This document shows, in pieces, positions 33,834 to 45,232 of a DNA stretch of 64,000 nt (position 1 is its first letter; the number at the start of each line of letters is the position of its first letter). The position numbers and the translations under genes were made by a program. The notes below the pieces were generated by a model, which worked only from the letters and a program-made list of their open reading frames with translations, ran no database searches and was not told the DNA's origin. This DNA is from Anisus vortex (Eukaryota; Mollusca; Gastropoda; Planorbidae), in NCBI GenBank assembly GCA_949126835.1, contig OX421509.1, forward strand, positions 12,527,420 through 12,591,419, in the 5' to 3' direction.

Positions 33834-34914
33834 CCACTATATCTTGCATTCAAAAACGACTTACAATTACTGCCTCCTTCCCTCACCTATCCATCAAAGT
33901 GAGCTAAGCATCCCCCCAATAGCCCCTTCCCCCCCAATAAAACACCCCCTTAAGAAATTCAACGCCCCCCCCCCCAACCCTCCACCCGCATCCTCCACCA
34001 CCTCGTCCCCCGGCTCAATAAGGGGCGTCTCCATATTCACGGTTCGACGACACGGACATCGATTCGAATCGACACAGCTTCTAACAATGGCACCCTGACC
34101 CGGGTCGGGGGCACACAATGTCTTTGACGCCCCCATCCCTTAACCCACAGAGCGCCATTACCGGGGGTTGGGAAGGTGCGTACCGCGCGCGCCACTTCCA
34201 GAACGGGTGAGTGACCAAGGAAAATAGACGGGACGGGGGGTGAGCACAGGAGGTTTGAACAAATAAAGAAAAGAGCCTGGAGTTGTACAAGAAAGTAAAA
34301 AAAATCCAATTGAGTAGAGGAGAGAAAATTTCAAAGCCGGGTAGGAAGTTAAAAGTGGGTTGGCAAGGGAGTTAAAAACCACACTATAACCATGGAAGCT
34401 CTTTTTTTTTTTTTTTTTTTCTCAATCAAAGCCAAACTCATGCACACTGATGAAGAAAAAACTCAGAAAAATTCAATACATTGAAGACTTGGTCCAGGGA
34501 TATTTGCATCTTCGATTAGATGCGGCCCCTAGAGTGGAATCAATTATTATGGCGTTGTTTTACTGTTAGTTTTCTTTTTTTGTGTGTGTGTGTTGTTTTT
34601 ACACAAAAGGTTTGAAGCGTGAATTGATGCCTGCCGTGTGTTCTCTTTGACCGGGCATGTGTAAATACTACACAGCCTTCAGAATGTATCTTGGTTCTAG
34701 CGTTCTCTTTTATGCACTCACCACAATAGGCGAAACTGTCGATTGTATCCATATAACATTGTCCGCAAACTGTGCTGGTCGCAGTTCTGGTATGCGTTAG
34801 GTTTACATGACAAATGTACTGGTTAGTACTGGTTAGTACTGGTTATACAATTGTCCCCCTACCCCCACCCACACACACCTAAAAGACTGTGATATCCCCA
34901 CTGATCTATATTTT
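33834..34914. other. unassigned sequence
   Basis: C-rich at 33910-34020; GC-richer at 34030-34200 with overlapping frames but no recognisable domain. A short tandem ACTGGTTAGT repeat sits at about 34819-34847. Confidence 0.35.
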
Positions 34915-35290
34915 TTTTAAATGTGGATAGAGCCTCCGTGAATCCTCATTATCCTGTTCCAACGGCCATCTGGTCACTTGCCCTTCGGCCTGAGGCTATG
35001 GTGAAGAAATTGAAGACTTTTTGTAGCTGTTCGTATTTTGAATATAGAGTGTTTGAGAGATATTGGTGTTTTGGGGAGGTAGACATTTTGTATGTCCTGT
35101 AGTGCCGGACAGACAAAAATGGTGATGGGCAACTGTTTCATTTTGGTGTTTACAGAGGGGGCATGTCACCGCTTTTTTTTTCTGGTTTGATGCGGTTAAG
35201 GAGCGCGTTTAGATGTACGTGTCATGTCCGCAGGCGACAGGTGGTCACTCGATCTTGTCTCAGTATGGCATTTATTGGGTCATTTTGATC
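34915..35290 (-). mobile_element. LINE fragment (region after RNase H), minus strand, decayed
   Basis: With frameshifts the minus strand reads NDPINAILRQDRVTTCRLRT, then HVHLNALLNRI, CPLC-like remnants, and FFTIASGRRASDQMAVG. The 'TCRLRTGHxxLNxxLxRI...CPLC' pattern occurs at the C terminus of several LINE lineages with RNase H domains. Several stops and frame changes make it a dead copy. Confidence 0.5.
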
Positions 35291-35299
35291 TGATTTCGG

Positions 35300-35319
35300 C
35301 ATATATAACAACAAAAAGT

Positions 35320-35351
<32 letters not shown>

Positions 35352-35490
35352 ATATATTCAAAAAATATAACAACAAAAATATTTATAAAAAATATAACAA
35401 CAAAAATATTTATAAAAATATAACAACAAAAAATATTTATAAAAAATATAGATCTAACAACAAGAAATATACATAAAAATATAGAAAATA
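35300..35490. repeat. AT-rich tandem repeats
   Basis: An (AT)n run at about 35330-35352 is followed by imperfect repeats of AAAAATATAACAACAAAA spaced about 27-30 bp. Confidence 0.8.
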
Positions 35491-35756
35491 TAATATAACA
35501 GAATATTTATTGTAGAGATACTTTGCTATTTATGACTAAGAGTGTTTTAACCAATGAGACCAACGAAGTAAAATAACAGAAGTATACTTTTTTACTGTAT
35601 GAAGTTTAATTTCTTTTTAAAGGGATTAGACTTTTAATTATTGCATACTGCATGCTGTTAGGGAATGAATCAAACTTTAGGGTTCATTGTGAGTTTGCCC
35701 AATTTTCAATTATAGAAAAAAAAAAGTTACATTTATTGAACATTATTATCTTATCT

Positions 35757-36010
35757 TATACATTACAGATTACAGACGCTCCTTCTGTAAAGAAGATTAT
35801 TGCGTCCTACGCACATCCGTGGTTTGAGTCTAGTTCCTGCATTTCTATTAGTGTTTTAAGTTGTTGCTAAGTTACTGATTTTTCTGGATTTGTTCAGGCA
35901 ACCCATTCCATGACCGGATACCACTCGGGGAAGAAAAGACTACTTATATGCATTTATACGCATAAAGGGATAAGGAAAGTGTTTTTGTCATTATGTTTAA
36001 CCCTACAATA
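35757..36010 (-). mobile_element. LINE-N 3' fragment, minus strand
   Basis: Begins with the complement of the tail (TTATCTTATACATTACAGA), then GACGCTCCTTCTGTA, TTGCGTCCTACGCA and the complement of the WNGLP block (CAACCCATTCCATGACCGG). Confidence 0.75.
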
Positions 36011-36811
36011 GGAAAAGTTTTCAACAAAACGGGGTCTAAATTTAGGGCTGGTTTCAAAAGTGAAATTTTTGTTTTTTTGTCTTTTGAGTGTTACCAACAC
36101 ACTTAAACAAGACAGAACTGGAATCTAAGGACAATATGAGTGTGTATGTGTGTGTGTATGTAAGTGTGTCTGTGTATGTGTTTGACTGCAAGTTGGTACA
36201 CTAAAACAACTAGTAGTTTACTGCTTGTTAGTATTTTATTACCTTTGCTGGTTTCGATGACATTTAGGCCACGCCCATTTTACAAATATATATTTGGTAT
36301 TATTATTTGGGAGCTCTGGAAAGATCAATAAGGATTTTCAAATGCGCGCCAAATAGTGAAAAAAAATAAGACGGTTGAAAACAATTTTTTTTTTTGTATT
36401 TTCGGCAACTTAAAGGGGGTGTACGGCAGAAAATGCGAAGAAATGTGCTCTCATCGGCTTAACGTCTATGTGCCAATGTTCAGCTAGATACGATGAATTA
36501 AGTGATTCAATCATTCTTACAAGTATCGAGTCGATGGCAAGAAACATGCGAAGACTTTTGCAAAGTTAACATAAAGGATTTTAAAGAAAAACAAATTAAG
36601 AAAAGTTCTATAGTTCAAGCGACTCCTGATACATTTTCGTTTGGCTAATCTCAAATTCTAAAATGGGGTCACAGGACTGGGAGTTGTGTGAGAATTAGGT
36701 GAACATAAATATACAAAGTCAGGACTACGTTGTTGTTGACTTTGTTGTTGTTGTTTTCTTATAGATTTCCCCAAACTATCGAGCTAAACCAATAAACTTT
36801 AAGTAAGTATA
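36011..36811. other. unassigned AT-rich interval
   Basis: A GT-rich patch is at 36138-36182. No gene or transposon end recognised. Confidence 0.4.
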
Positions 36812-36819
36812 TATATTAT

Positions 36820-37140
36820 CAGGGCCGGCTCGTCCATATAGGCAAACTAGGCGACCTGCATAGGGCGCAAAATTTGGGGGCGCAAAATTGAGGATTTTTC
36901 AAATTAAATTTTGGGACTTAAAAAATATAAAATAAATTAAAGTTTAATACTTCTGCGCGCTACTAGTCTAGCATAGGCACACGAATTACTAGGTAATGAA
37001 AGGGTATTTTATTTAAGTTGTTTTAGAAAATAGGAAAATGTGCCCTAACACTACTCAGTTTTTCCCCCGCCGAAGGCACTTTAATGAGGGAGCAGAATTT
37101 ATTTTCGCCTAGGGCGTCAAAAAATATAGAGCCTATCCTG
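36820..37140. mobile_element. hAT MITE (CAGGGCCGGC ends), 321 bp, perfect target duplication
   Basis: Left end CAGGGCCGGCTCGTCC; right end AGAGCCTATCCTG, an imperfect inverted match. TATATTAT lies directly on both sides (36812-36819 and 37141-37148). Internal blocks AGGGCGCAAAA on the left and CCTAGGGCGTCAAAA on the right are typical of this hAT class. Non-coding. Confidence 0.9.
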
Positions 37141-37284
37141 TATATTATATACCCATAGGTGTAGATAGAACATTTGTTGGAGGGCGGAGGTGAAATGGGA
37201 CAATAATCAACCTGTTGGACAAATCCATATTATGTTTAATTATTGCTTTTTGTAATAGTGATGTAATCTCTTCACCCATAGGAA

Positions 37285-37530
37285 GGCCACTGGAAAGTAA
37301 AGTGAAGCAGCGTGAGTCAGTGATAAAAGGGAGGATTGTGTGGCCAGCACAATGCGAAGCCGCATGAACTTGCCCCAAAACTAATGTAAGGCACCCATTC
37401 CCCCCCCCCCCCCAGAGCTAGGCAGACTCAGGGGTACCCTATATTCTTTCAGAATAAAACAACAACTCCGATTGAACCAGATATCTTGCGAACCGCTGTC
37501 CGAGCGAATTGCCGACCATCTTGTCTTATT
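37285..37530 (-). mobile_element. SINE-A, minus strand
   Basis: Plus-strand reading shows GGATTGTGTGGCCAGCACAA, GCCCCAAAACTAATGTAAGG, AGAGCTAGGCAGACTC and a degraded complement of the tRNA-like head. A 14-nt C run (37400-37413) interrupts it. Confidence 0.7.
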
Positions 37531-37631
37531 TTTTTTTCAATAGAACAAACGATAAGTGTCCATTGTGACGATTCGCAGTGCCCTAATTTATCCTGACGCC
37601 CATGATTATACTGTTACTATATCCACGAAGT

Positions 37632-37914
37632 GACACGGTGGCCGTGCGGCAGCGCGTTCGGCTGGCGTGCCGAAGGTCCTTTGTTCGAATCCTGGTGAAG
37701 GATAGGATTTTTTTTTTCCAGGTCTGGAAGGGTGTCCCTGAGTCTACCCAGCTCTGATGGGTACCTGACCTTAGTTCGGGGTAATGTAAAGGCGGCTGGG
37801 CATAGTGCTGGCCACACAATCACCTAGTATGCCGTGGCAACAGAATCTGGTCAAAGCTGCTTCACCAGACCTATGGATCAATTTGTTCCGACGAATACTT
37901 TACTTACTTTTACT
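37632..37914 (+). mobile_element. SINE-A, near full length
   Basis: A ~283-bp copy. The head reads ACACGGTGGCCGTGCGGCAG with an A-box-like TGGCCGTGCGG, followed by the B-box-like TGTTCGAATCC. The body has TCTACCCAGCTCTGATGGG, GGTACCTGACC, TAGTATGCCGTGGCAACAG, CTATGGATCAA, and it ends in ACTTTACTTACTTTTACT. Confidence 0.88.
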
Positions 37915-38516
37915 AATATCCACAAAGAAAAAGCTGTGTTAAAACATCATAAAAATAAAAGTGAAATGGGGGAGGGGGGCCCGTATAAAGCAAGTGCCCA
38001 TTCGTCTTCTCCATAGCAGATTCGACATTTTGACAGCTTGGCTCTTTCAGTTTCCATAAGTTTATGTGACACTGGAAGACTAGAACCTTGCAATTGTTAT
38101 TGTTTTTTAACATAAATAATTTATTAGTTGCGGGAAAATGAAACTACCTGATATCGATACAGTGCATAACGCTATTCTTTTGTCTCTTGTTTTCTTTCTT
38201 TTCTTCTTGTTCTTTTTTTTTGCTGCTCCAAGTCATGACGTTTTGACAGATGATGAATCAAGTCAACGTCACAGTGTTAAACCCGTGCATTGTGTTGCTT
38301 TCACGTTTTTGGTGTTGTTGTTTTTTTTTGTTTTTTTTGCATAGGGAAAATGAAACTAGTAGATATCGATATAGCAAGATTTTGTTGTATGTTGTTTTTA
38401 TTTTTTTTTATTTTTTTTTTAGATTAGAACGCAGACAGAACAGCTTTTTTTTCACTAATGCAGTGGTACCCAAGTCTTAGCCTAACAATACAAACTGCGA
38501 AGGCCATAACCTTGAC
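37915..38516. other. unassigned, T-rich
   Basis: Contains T-rich runs (38210-38220, 38320-38335, 38400-38420) that create hydrophobic Phe-rich frames. No gene supported. Confidence 0.4.
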
Positions 38517-38582
38517 CTCTACATCAGGGATCGGCAACCTTTTGATATTTGTGTGCCAAAGTAGGTGTTTTTTTATATTAAA

Positions 38583-39015
38583 CAAGCTACATTGCCCGGC
38601 GTTGCCCGGATGAAAAAAAAAAGGACTGTCTGGGGTGCAAATTTATAAACTACACTTACTGAATACTTTTAGGAAAGTAAATAAATATTGTAATAGGTTA
38701 AAAAAAATAATCAAATATTTTTATTTAACAAAATCTATATTGCCAATAGATTTACAATGTCTTTTGTTTTTAAAAGTTTGAAAAATTAATTGTCGAAAAA
38801 AAAAATAATAGAGTCTAACTGGAGAATCGAACCCTGGTCGCCTGTTTAGCAGTCCACTACGTTTACCACTGAGCTATCGAAGACACATGTCCGATGTGAA
38901 AAATTATTACACGGTATATTGGGCTAGGCCTAGATAGGTCAGTGACACACGTGTTTTCAAATTGACCAATGGGGATCCTCGCGGGGCTTAACACTGTTTT
39001 TTTTATATATATAGA
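38583..39015 (-). mobile_element. Helitron-like non-autonomous element nested in MITE-D
   Basis: On the minus strand the element starts TCTATATATATAAAA and ends with CCGGGCAACGCCGGGC (hairpin-capable) followed by AATGTAGCTTG. A TC start, a GC hairpin near the 3' end and a CTRR-like terminus (here CTTG, one change from CTAG) are Helitron hallmarks. It has no target duplication and sits in an A/T context, as expected. Boundaries are fixed by comparison with uninterrupted MITE-D copies. No Rep/helicase ORF, so non-autonomous. Confidence 0.65.
38818..38886 (-). other. tRNA-like sequence inside the Helitron-like element
   Basis: The minus strand has an A box TAGCTCAGTGG and a B box GGTTCGATTCT at tRNA-like spacing, with CTGCTAA where an anticodon loop would be (GCT, a serine-type anticodon). 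The anticodon and T stems pair poorly, so a functional tRNA gene is unlikely. It may be a captured tRNA or SINE head. Confidence 0.5.
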
Positions 39016-39249
39016 TATATTCAGCGTGCCAAGAGACTAAAAGTCATTCTGCTCTATACTTGTAGAACAGACTTGAAAAGTGCCATTGAAGATTGCCCTG
39101 CTTGCTAAGTCAGGCACGCGTGCCGTAGGCTGCCGACCCCTGCTCTACATGATGTGTACCGAACTCTGACACTAATACATTTTCTGTAATGAGAACTACA
39201 ACAGTGCCTTTTTGCAATAGACAAAAGTTTATGAACAAAAACTACCATG

Positions 39250-39432
39250 GGATGTGTGGCCAGCACAGTGCCCAGCCACCTTTACTTTACCACAAATAAT
39301 GTCAGGTAGCCATCATTGCTCGGTAGGCCCGCTCTCGAGTCTCGGGAAAAAATCCTAGCCATCGCCAGAATTAGAAACCCCCGGACCATCGGTACGCCAG
39401 TCGATCGCGCAGCCGCTCGACCGCTTCGTTCC
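39250..39432 (-). mobile_element. SINE-A, minus strand
   Basis: Plus strand reads GATGTGTGGCCAGCACAGTG, CCTTTACTTTACC, ATCCTAGCCATCGCCAG and the complement of the tRNA-like head (GTACGCCAGTCGATCGCGCA). The 3' part is missing. Confidence 0.75.
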
Positions 39433-39485
39433 CCATCTCCACCCCACAACCTACCCCCCCCAAAAACAAAACTGTTCATGGTTGT

Positions 39486-40905
39486 ACTAACTAACTAACT
39501 AACTAACTAACTGACTAACTACCTAACTGACTAACTGACTAACTGACTAACTGACTAACTGACTAACTGACTAACTGACTAACTGACTAACTGACTAACT
39601 GACTAACTGACTAACTGACTAACTGACTAACTGACTAACTGACTAACTGACTAACTGACTAACTGACTAACTGACTAACTGACTAACTGACTAACTGACT
39701 AACTGACTAACTGACTAACTGACTAACTGACTAACTGACTAACTGACTAACTGACTAACTGACTAACTGACTAACTGACTAACTGACTAACTGACTAACT
39801 GACTAACTGACTAACTGACTAACTGACTAACTGACTAACTGACTAACTGACTAACTGACTAACTGACTAACTGACTAACTGACTAACTGACTAACTGACT
39901 AACTGACTAACTGACTAACTGACTAACTGACTAACTGACTAACTGACTAACTGACTAACTGACTAACTGACTAACTGACTAACTGACTAACTGACTAACT
40001 GACTAACTGACTAACTGACTAACTGACTAACTGACTAACTGACTAACTGACTAACTGACTAACTGACTAACTGACTAACTGACTAACTGACTAACTGACT
40101 AACTGACTAACTGACTAACTGACTAACTGACTAACTGACTAACTGACTAACTGACTAACTGACTAACTGACTAACTGACTAACTGACTAACTGACTAACT
40201 GACTAACTGACTAACTGACTAACTGACTAACTGACTAACTGACTAACTGACTAACTGACTAACTGACTAACTGACTAACTGACTAACTGACTAACTGACT
40301 AACTGACTAACTGACTAACTGACTAACTGACTAACTGACTAACTGACTAACTGACTAACTGACTAACTGACTAACTGACTAACTGACTAACTGACTAACT
40401 GACTAACTGACTAACTGACTAACTGACTAACTGACTAACTGACTAACTGACTAACTGACTAACTGACTAACTGACTAACTGACTAACTGACTAACTGACT
40501 AACTGACTAACTGACTAACTGACTAACTGACTAACTGACTAACTGACTAACTGACTAACTGACTAACTGACTAACTGACTAACTGACTAACTGACTAACT
40601 GACTAACTGACTAACTGACTAACTGACTAACTGACTAACTGACTAACTGACTAACTGACTAACTGACTAACTGACTAACTGACTAACTGACTAACTGACT
40701 AACTGACTAACTGACTAACTGACTAACTGACTAACTGACTAACTGACTAACTGACTAACTGACTAACTGACTAACTGACTAACTGACTAACTGACTAACT
40801 GACTAACTGACTAACTGACTAACTGACTAACTGACTAACTGACTGACTGACTGACTGACTGACTGACTGACTGACTGACTGACTAACTAACTAACTAACT
40901 AACTT

Positions 40906-40936
<31 letters not shown>

Positions 40937-41326
40937 GACTGACTGACTGACTGACTAACTAACTGACTGACTGACTGACTGACTGACTGACTGACTGACT
41001 AACTAACTGACTGACTGACTGACTGACTAACTAACTGACTAACTAGCTAACTGACTAACTGACTTACTGACTAACTGACTAACTGACTAACTGACTAACT
41101 GACTAACTGACTAACTGACTAACTGACTAACTGACTAACTGACTGACTGACTAACTGACTAACTGACTGACTGACTGACTGACTAATTGACTAACTGACT
41201 GACTGACTAACTGACTAACTGACTAACTGACTAACTGACTAACTGACTAACTGACTAACTGCCTGCCTGCCTGCCTGACTGCCTGCCTGCCTGACTGACT
41301 GACTGACTGACTGACTGACTGACTGA
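39486..41326. repeat. (AACTGACT)n octamer array, 1.84 kb
   Basis: The core is almost perfect AACTGACT for about 1.35 kb. The unit is two tetramers, AACT and GACT, differing by one A/G transition. The edges resolve into pure (AACT)n (39487-39512) and, on the right, blocks of pure (GACT)n and (AACT)n and some GCCT (40843-41326). Stop codons occur in all forward frames (TAA, TGA), so it codes for nothing. Confidence 0.97.
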
Positions 41327-41811
41327 TTCAATCAGACCCTAACTATTAGTAGGAGCATTCCAACACTTACTCCAAGTATAATGTTGATATCGAGCAATCA
41401 ATGACTATAAACCAGAGTAAGAGCGCCCTCTGGTCGTACGATTGATATGGCTGTATATAAATAACACGACCCAATGAGTTGATAAGATATAAAAAAAAAA
41501 AGTTTTGATGGAAAGGGAGCGTGGAGGCTGGGGGGGGGGCGCCGGGTGTTGGGGGGGGGGGGCTCTAGTCTAGGGTTGACATACTACGTGCAGGCGTGCC
41601 TTGAAATCTTTCAAGGGTATGTGGGGGTTGGTGGGTGTGTAAGGGAAGGGGTGCATGGCTGTATAACAACTTAGTAATAATTGGTAGAGTTTAGAGTTAG
41701 TGTCGGAAAAAGCAACACAATTTGTCTACATTATGTATATCAGGGTAAACTAGGTAAAGTTTCCCTTCTTGTTGGATGTGGCAAGTGAAGGCGTCGTTCA
41801 AAAGTTACCAT
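41327..41811. other. unassigned interval with G-rich patches
   Basis: G-rich at 41531-41562. No gene supported. Confidence 0.4.
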
Positions 41812-42040
41812 GGGCTCGGCTTACAAGGAGATTGCGTGGCCAACATGCCTTCTGGGCGCTGGGTACCTTATACTTCCCCCCCCACCACACCACTATTGAC
41901 ACGTCTTCATCAGAGCTGGGTAGACTATCCAGATCCTTAGGGCATAAAATCCCGGCGTTAGCCTGGTCTGGAGCCGAAGGCATTCATAATGACAATACGA
42001 GCGTGTTGCCGCTAGACCACCATGTTCCACGGTATCAGTA
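41812..42040 (-). mobile_element. SINE-A relative with a different tRNA-like head, minus strand
   Basis: The minus strand has an A-box match TGGTCTAGCGG and later TCTACCCAGCTCTGATGAAG, shared with SINE-A, and GTTGGCCACGCAATCTCC near its 3' side. The B-box region is degraded (GGCTCCAGACC). It may be a separate subfamily. Confidence 0.6.
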
Positions 42041-42054
42041 CATAATATGGTAAC

Positions 42055-42290
42055 ATTATAAAGTTTATTATCATTATAAAGTTTATTATCATAATAAGTA
42101 TAGTATCATTTTATAGTAGATTATCATTGTATCATATATTATTATTATATAATATATAATCATTATATAGTATAATAGGCTATCATTATATAGTATAATA
42201 GACTATCATTATATAGTATAATATCATTATAAAATACAGTTTCATGGAATAGTATAGTATCATTATATAGCATAGTATCGTAAGTCATAG
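42055..42290. repeat. AT-rich short tandem repeats (CATTATATAGTATAA units)
   Basis: Three adjacent units beginning CATTATATAGTATAA at about 42161-42230 differ by presence of TAGGC or TAGAC before the next TATCATT. Flanked by shorter ATTATCATTATAAAG-type repeats. Confidence 0.85.
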
Positions 42291-42944
42291 GAAAAGTTCA
42301 GCATTTTTATAACCCCATTACCAAGTACCCTGTCAGGCCCAATGCTGACATAGTGATATTGATTGTGACTATAAATACTGCCTTATTACGGCTTTTCAAA
42401 TAGGCCTACACATAAAGGCACAACAAAGAACGTAATTTTATACGGGCAATCGCTTCTTCTTTTTTTTTATATAGCCAGACATATAAAGCTCTTAGTTTAC
42501 TTCATGCTGTTGTTGTTGTTGTTGTCGTAAAGGGCGTTTCTCTTTCTCTGTGGCGCTGGCGTACGTGTGGTTATTATTGGAGTTGGAGTAGTGGCTCTTC
42601 AGAACGTCCAAATAGTTCTGGCGTCTTTTGCAAGTGCCGGCGGTGGTAATTTATGGTGTGGGTCACTCGTATTGTATGGCTAAGATTGTAAACACTGAAA
42701 TAGGCCTACTTTTGTAGAAATATATAGATTTGATATTTTTATTGATAGCAGATCTATGTATAGATTGTTACGTGGAATCTTAGGCATGTAGACATTTTTG
42801 GGTTTAAAAATACGTGAATTATATTTATACATACACCAGTGGATAGATAGATATATAGACAGATATATTGGTAAGACGTTTATATCAGAGAGAGACTGAA
42901 AGAAAAACAGACAAAAAGGCAGGACCATCGATTTAAATATCAGT
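42291..42944. other. unassigned interval
   Basis: Holds two TAGGCCTA palindromes (42401-42408, 42701-42708). Near 42500-42660 the composition is more even but no domain was recognised. Confidence 0.4.
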
Positions 42945-43071
42945 TAGATAGACAGATGGACACACGGACAGGTGGACAGGTGGACAGAGGGACAGATAGA
43001 CAGATAGACAGATGGACAGATGGACAGATGGACAGATGGACAGATGGACAGATGGACAGATGGACAGATGG

Positions 43072-43105
<34 letters not shown>

Positions 43106-44224
43106 AGATAGACAGATACACAGATATACAGATAGACAGATAGACAGACAGATAGACAGATAGACAGATAGACAGATAGACAGATAGACAGATAGACAGA
43201 TAGACAGATAGACAGATAGACAGATAGACAGATAGACAGATAGACAGATAGACAGATAGACAGATAGACAGATAGACAGATAGACAGATAGACAGATACA
43301 CAGATAGACAGATACACAGATACACAGATACACAGATACACAGATACACAGATACACAGATAGACAGATACACAGATAGACAGATAGACAGATAGACAGA
43401 TAGACAGATAGACAGATACACAGATAGACAGATATACAGATATACAGATAGACAGATAGACAGATAGACAGATAGACAGATAGACAGATAGACAGGTGGA
43501 CAGGTGGACAGATAGACAGATAGACAGGTGGACAGATAGACAGGTGGACAGATAGACAGGTGGACAAACGGACAGATGGACAGATAGACAGAAAGACAGA
43601 TAGACAGATAGACGGATAGACAGATAGACAGATAGACAGATGGACAGATAGACAGATGGACAGATGGACAGATGGACAGATGGACAGATGGACAGATGGA
43701 CAGATGGACAGATGGACAGATGGACAGATAGACAGATGGACAGATGGACAGATAGACAGATAGATAGACAGATGGACAGATGGACAGATAGACAGATAGA
43801 CAGATAGACAGGTGGACAGATAGACAGGTGGACAGATAGACAGGTGGACAAACGGACAGATGGACAGATAGACAGAAAGACAGATAGACAGATAGACGGA
43901 TAGACAGATAGACAGATAGACAGATGGACAGATAGACAGATGGACAGATGGACAGATGGACAGATGGACAGATGGACAGATGGACAGATGGACAGATGGA
44001 CAGATGGACAGATAGACAGATGGACAGATGGACAGATAGACAGATAGATAGACAGATGGACAGATGGACAGATAGACAGATAGACAGATAGACAGATGGA
44101 CATATAGACAGGTGGACAGATGGACAGATGGACAGATAGGCGGATAGAGGATAGACGGACAGACGGACAGACGGACAGGCGGACAGATAGACAGACATAT
44201 AGATAGATAAATAGATAGATAGAT
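42945..44224. repeat. (GACAGATA/GACAGATG)n octamer array, 1.28 kb
   Basis: An 8-bp unit of two tetramers (GACA plus GATA or GATG). Variants with CACA, GGTG and ACGG occur in blocks. A ~284-bp section is duplicated in tandem: TGGACAAACGGACAGATGG starts at 43561 and again at 43845. Three overlapping minus-strand ORFs of about 390-440 residues (Cys/Leu/Ser/Val-rich) are artefacts. Confidence 0.95.
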
Positions 44225-45232
44225 AGACATATAGGCCTAGATAGATAGACATATAAGCCTATATAGATAGATAAACATAGAATAATAGATCTATACGTTT
44301 AGAACGATTGATATATCGACAGATAATCAGACAGACAGACAAACGGACAGACATTTTCGAACCCTGAATCCAATAAATGTTTTTTTAATCGATTAAATTG
44401 ATTGCGAAGTCATTTCACGTTTGATGTGACGCGTTGAACGAGTATTGTATGTATTCATGTACTGCGCGTGTGTGTAGGATAAGCACTTAGTATACGTAGG
44501 CCTATACACAAGAGTACTAACACAATAACACACACAGCGTATAGCGACACACACACACAAACACTCACAGACGGCCAAACATACACTAGCACGCATTGAC
44601 AAACAAACACACGAAATAGACAAAAGGCCTTTTGTTTAAAATAACACTAACCACACTTTTTCACACCGCCACGCATGCGCAAATACAAACACAAACACTC
44701 ACACACACACACTAACAAACACACGCAAGAGCAAAAACAACTAGCGGCCTTTTTTTATTATTATTTTTCTATATCATTTTTGTATTTCACCGAGGTACGC
44801 AATCAGCCCTCGCAATTAACTTTGCACCACCGAAAAACTCTCCACCCCCTCCCCGCTTTCATTCCCTACCGACCCCCACACGCCCTTTGACTTAATTTAC
44901 GCCCCGTACTCCCGCCCCTCCCCCACGCCCCCGCCACTCTAAGCCGCCCCGTTTCTGTTACCTGTATACCTATATGCAGCCCCTCCCCCCCCCCCGTCTC
45001 TCACTATAAAAAAAGGGGGGTCGCCAGTTCTGGAGTCGTGTCTTAACTTGCGCTGTAGTAAACATAATAAGCGTACCTTCTCCTATGCCAAAAATTCGAA
45101 TCTTGTGACCTACTTTTCATTTTATGACGTATTTTATTATTTTTCATTTTAAAAGACACCCCCAATAAATATTTTTGCTCTTTTATGTCCGCCCCTGGGT
45201 AGTTCAAATCAATGTTCTGTAATGACCTAAAT
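44225..45232. other. unassigned; GATA remnants, CA-rich and C-rich patches
   Basis: TAGGCCTA palindromes at 44232-44239 and 44497-44504; CA-rich at 44530-44600 and 44690-44730; C-rich at 44840-45000. No gene supported. Confidence 0.4.

Larger units (their letters stand above)
38525..39142 (-). mobile_element. MITE-D (hAT), split by a Helitron-like insertion
   Basis: Outer ends CAGGGATCGGCAACC and GGCTGCCGACCCCTG with a perfect target duplication CTCTACAT (38517-38524, 39143-39150). The element is ~618 bp rather than ~210 because an unrelated 433-bp sequence interrupts the conserved GTAGGATTTCTAATTCATTC region. Without it the hAT part is ~185 bp. Confidence 0.9.

Noticed and set aside
37632..37710. 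functional tRNA gene in the SINE-A head
   Set aside because: A and B boxes are tRNA-like, but the head continues into the SINE body, recurs in many copies and does not fold into a good cloverleaf.
42933..44252. Three overlapping minus-strand ORFs of about 390-440 residues, Cys/Leu/Ser/Val/Tyr-rich
   Set aside because: All three frames are open because the octamer array contains no stop on that strand; no start context or domain.
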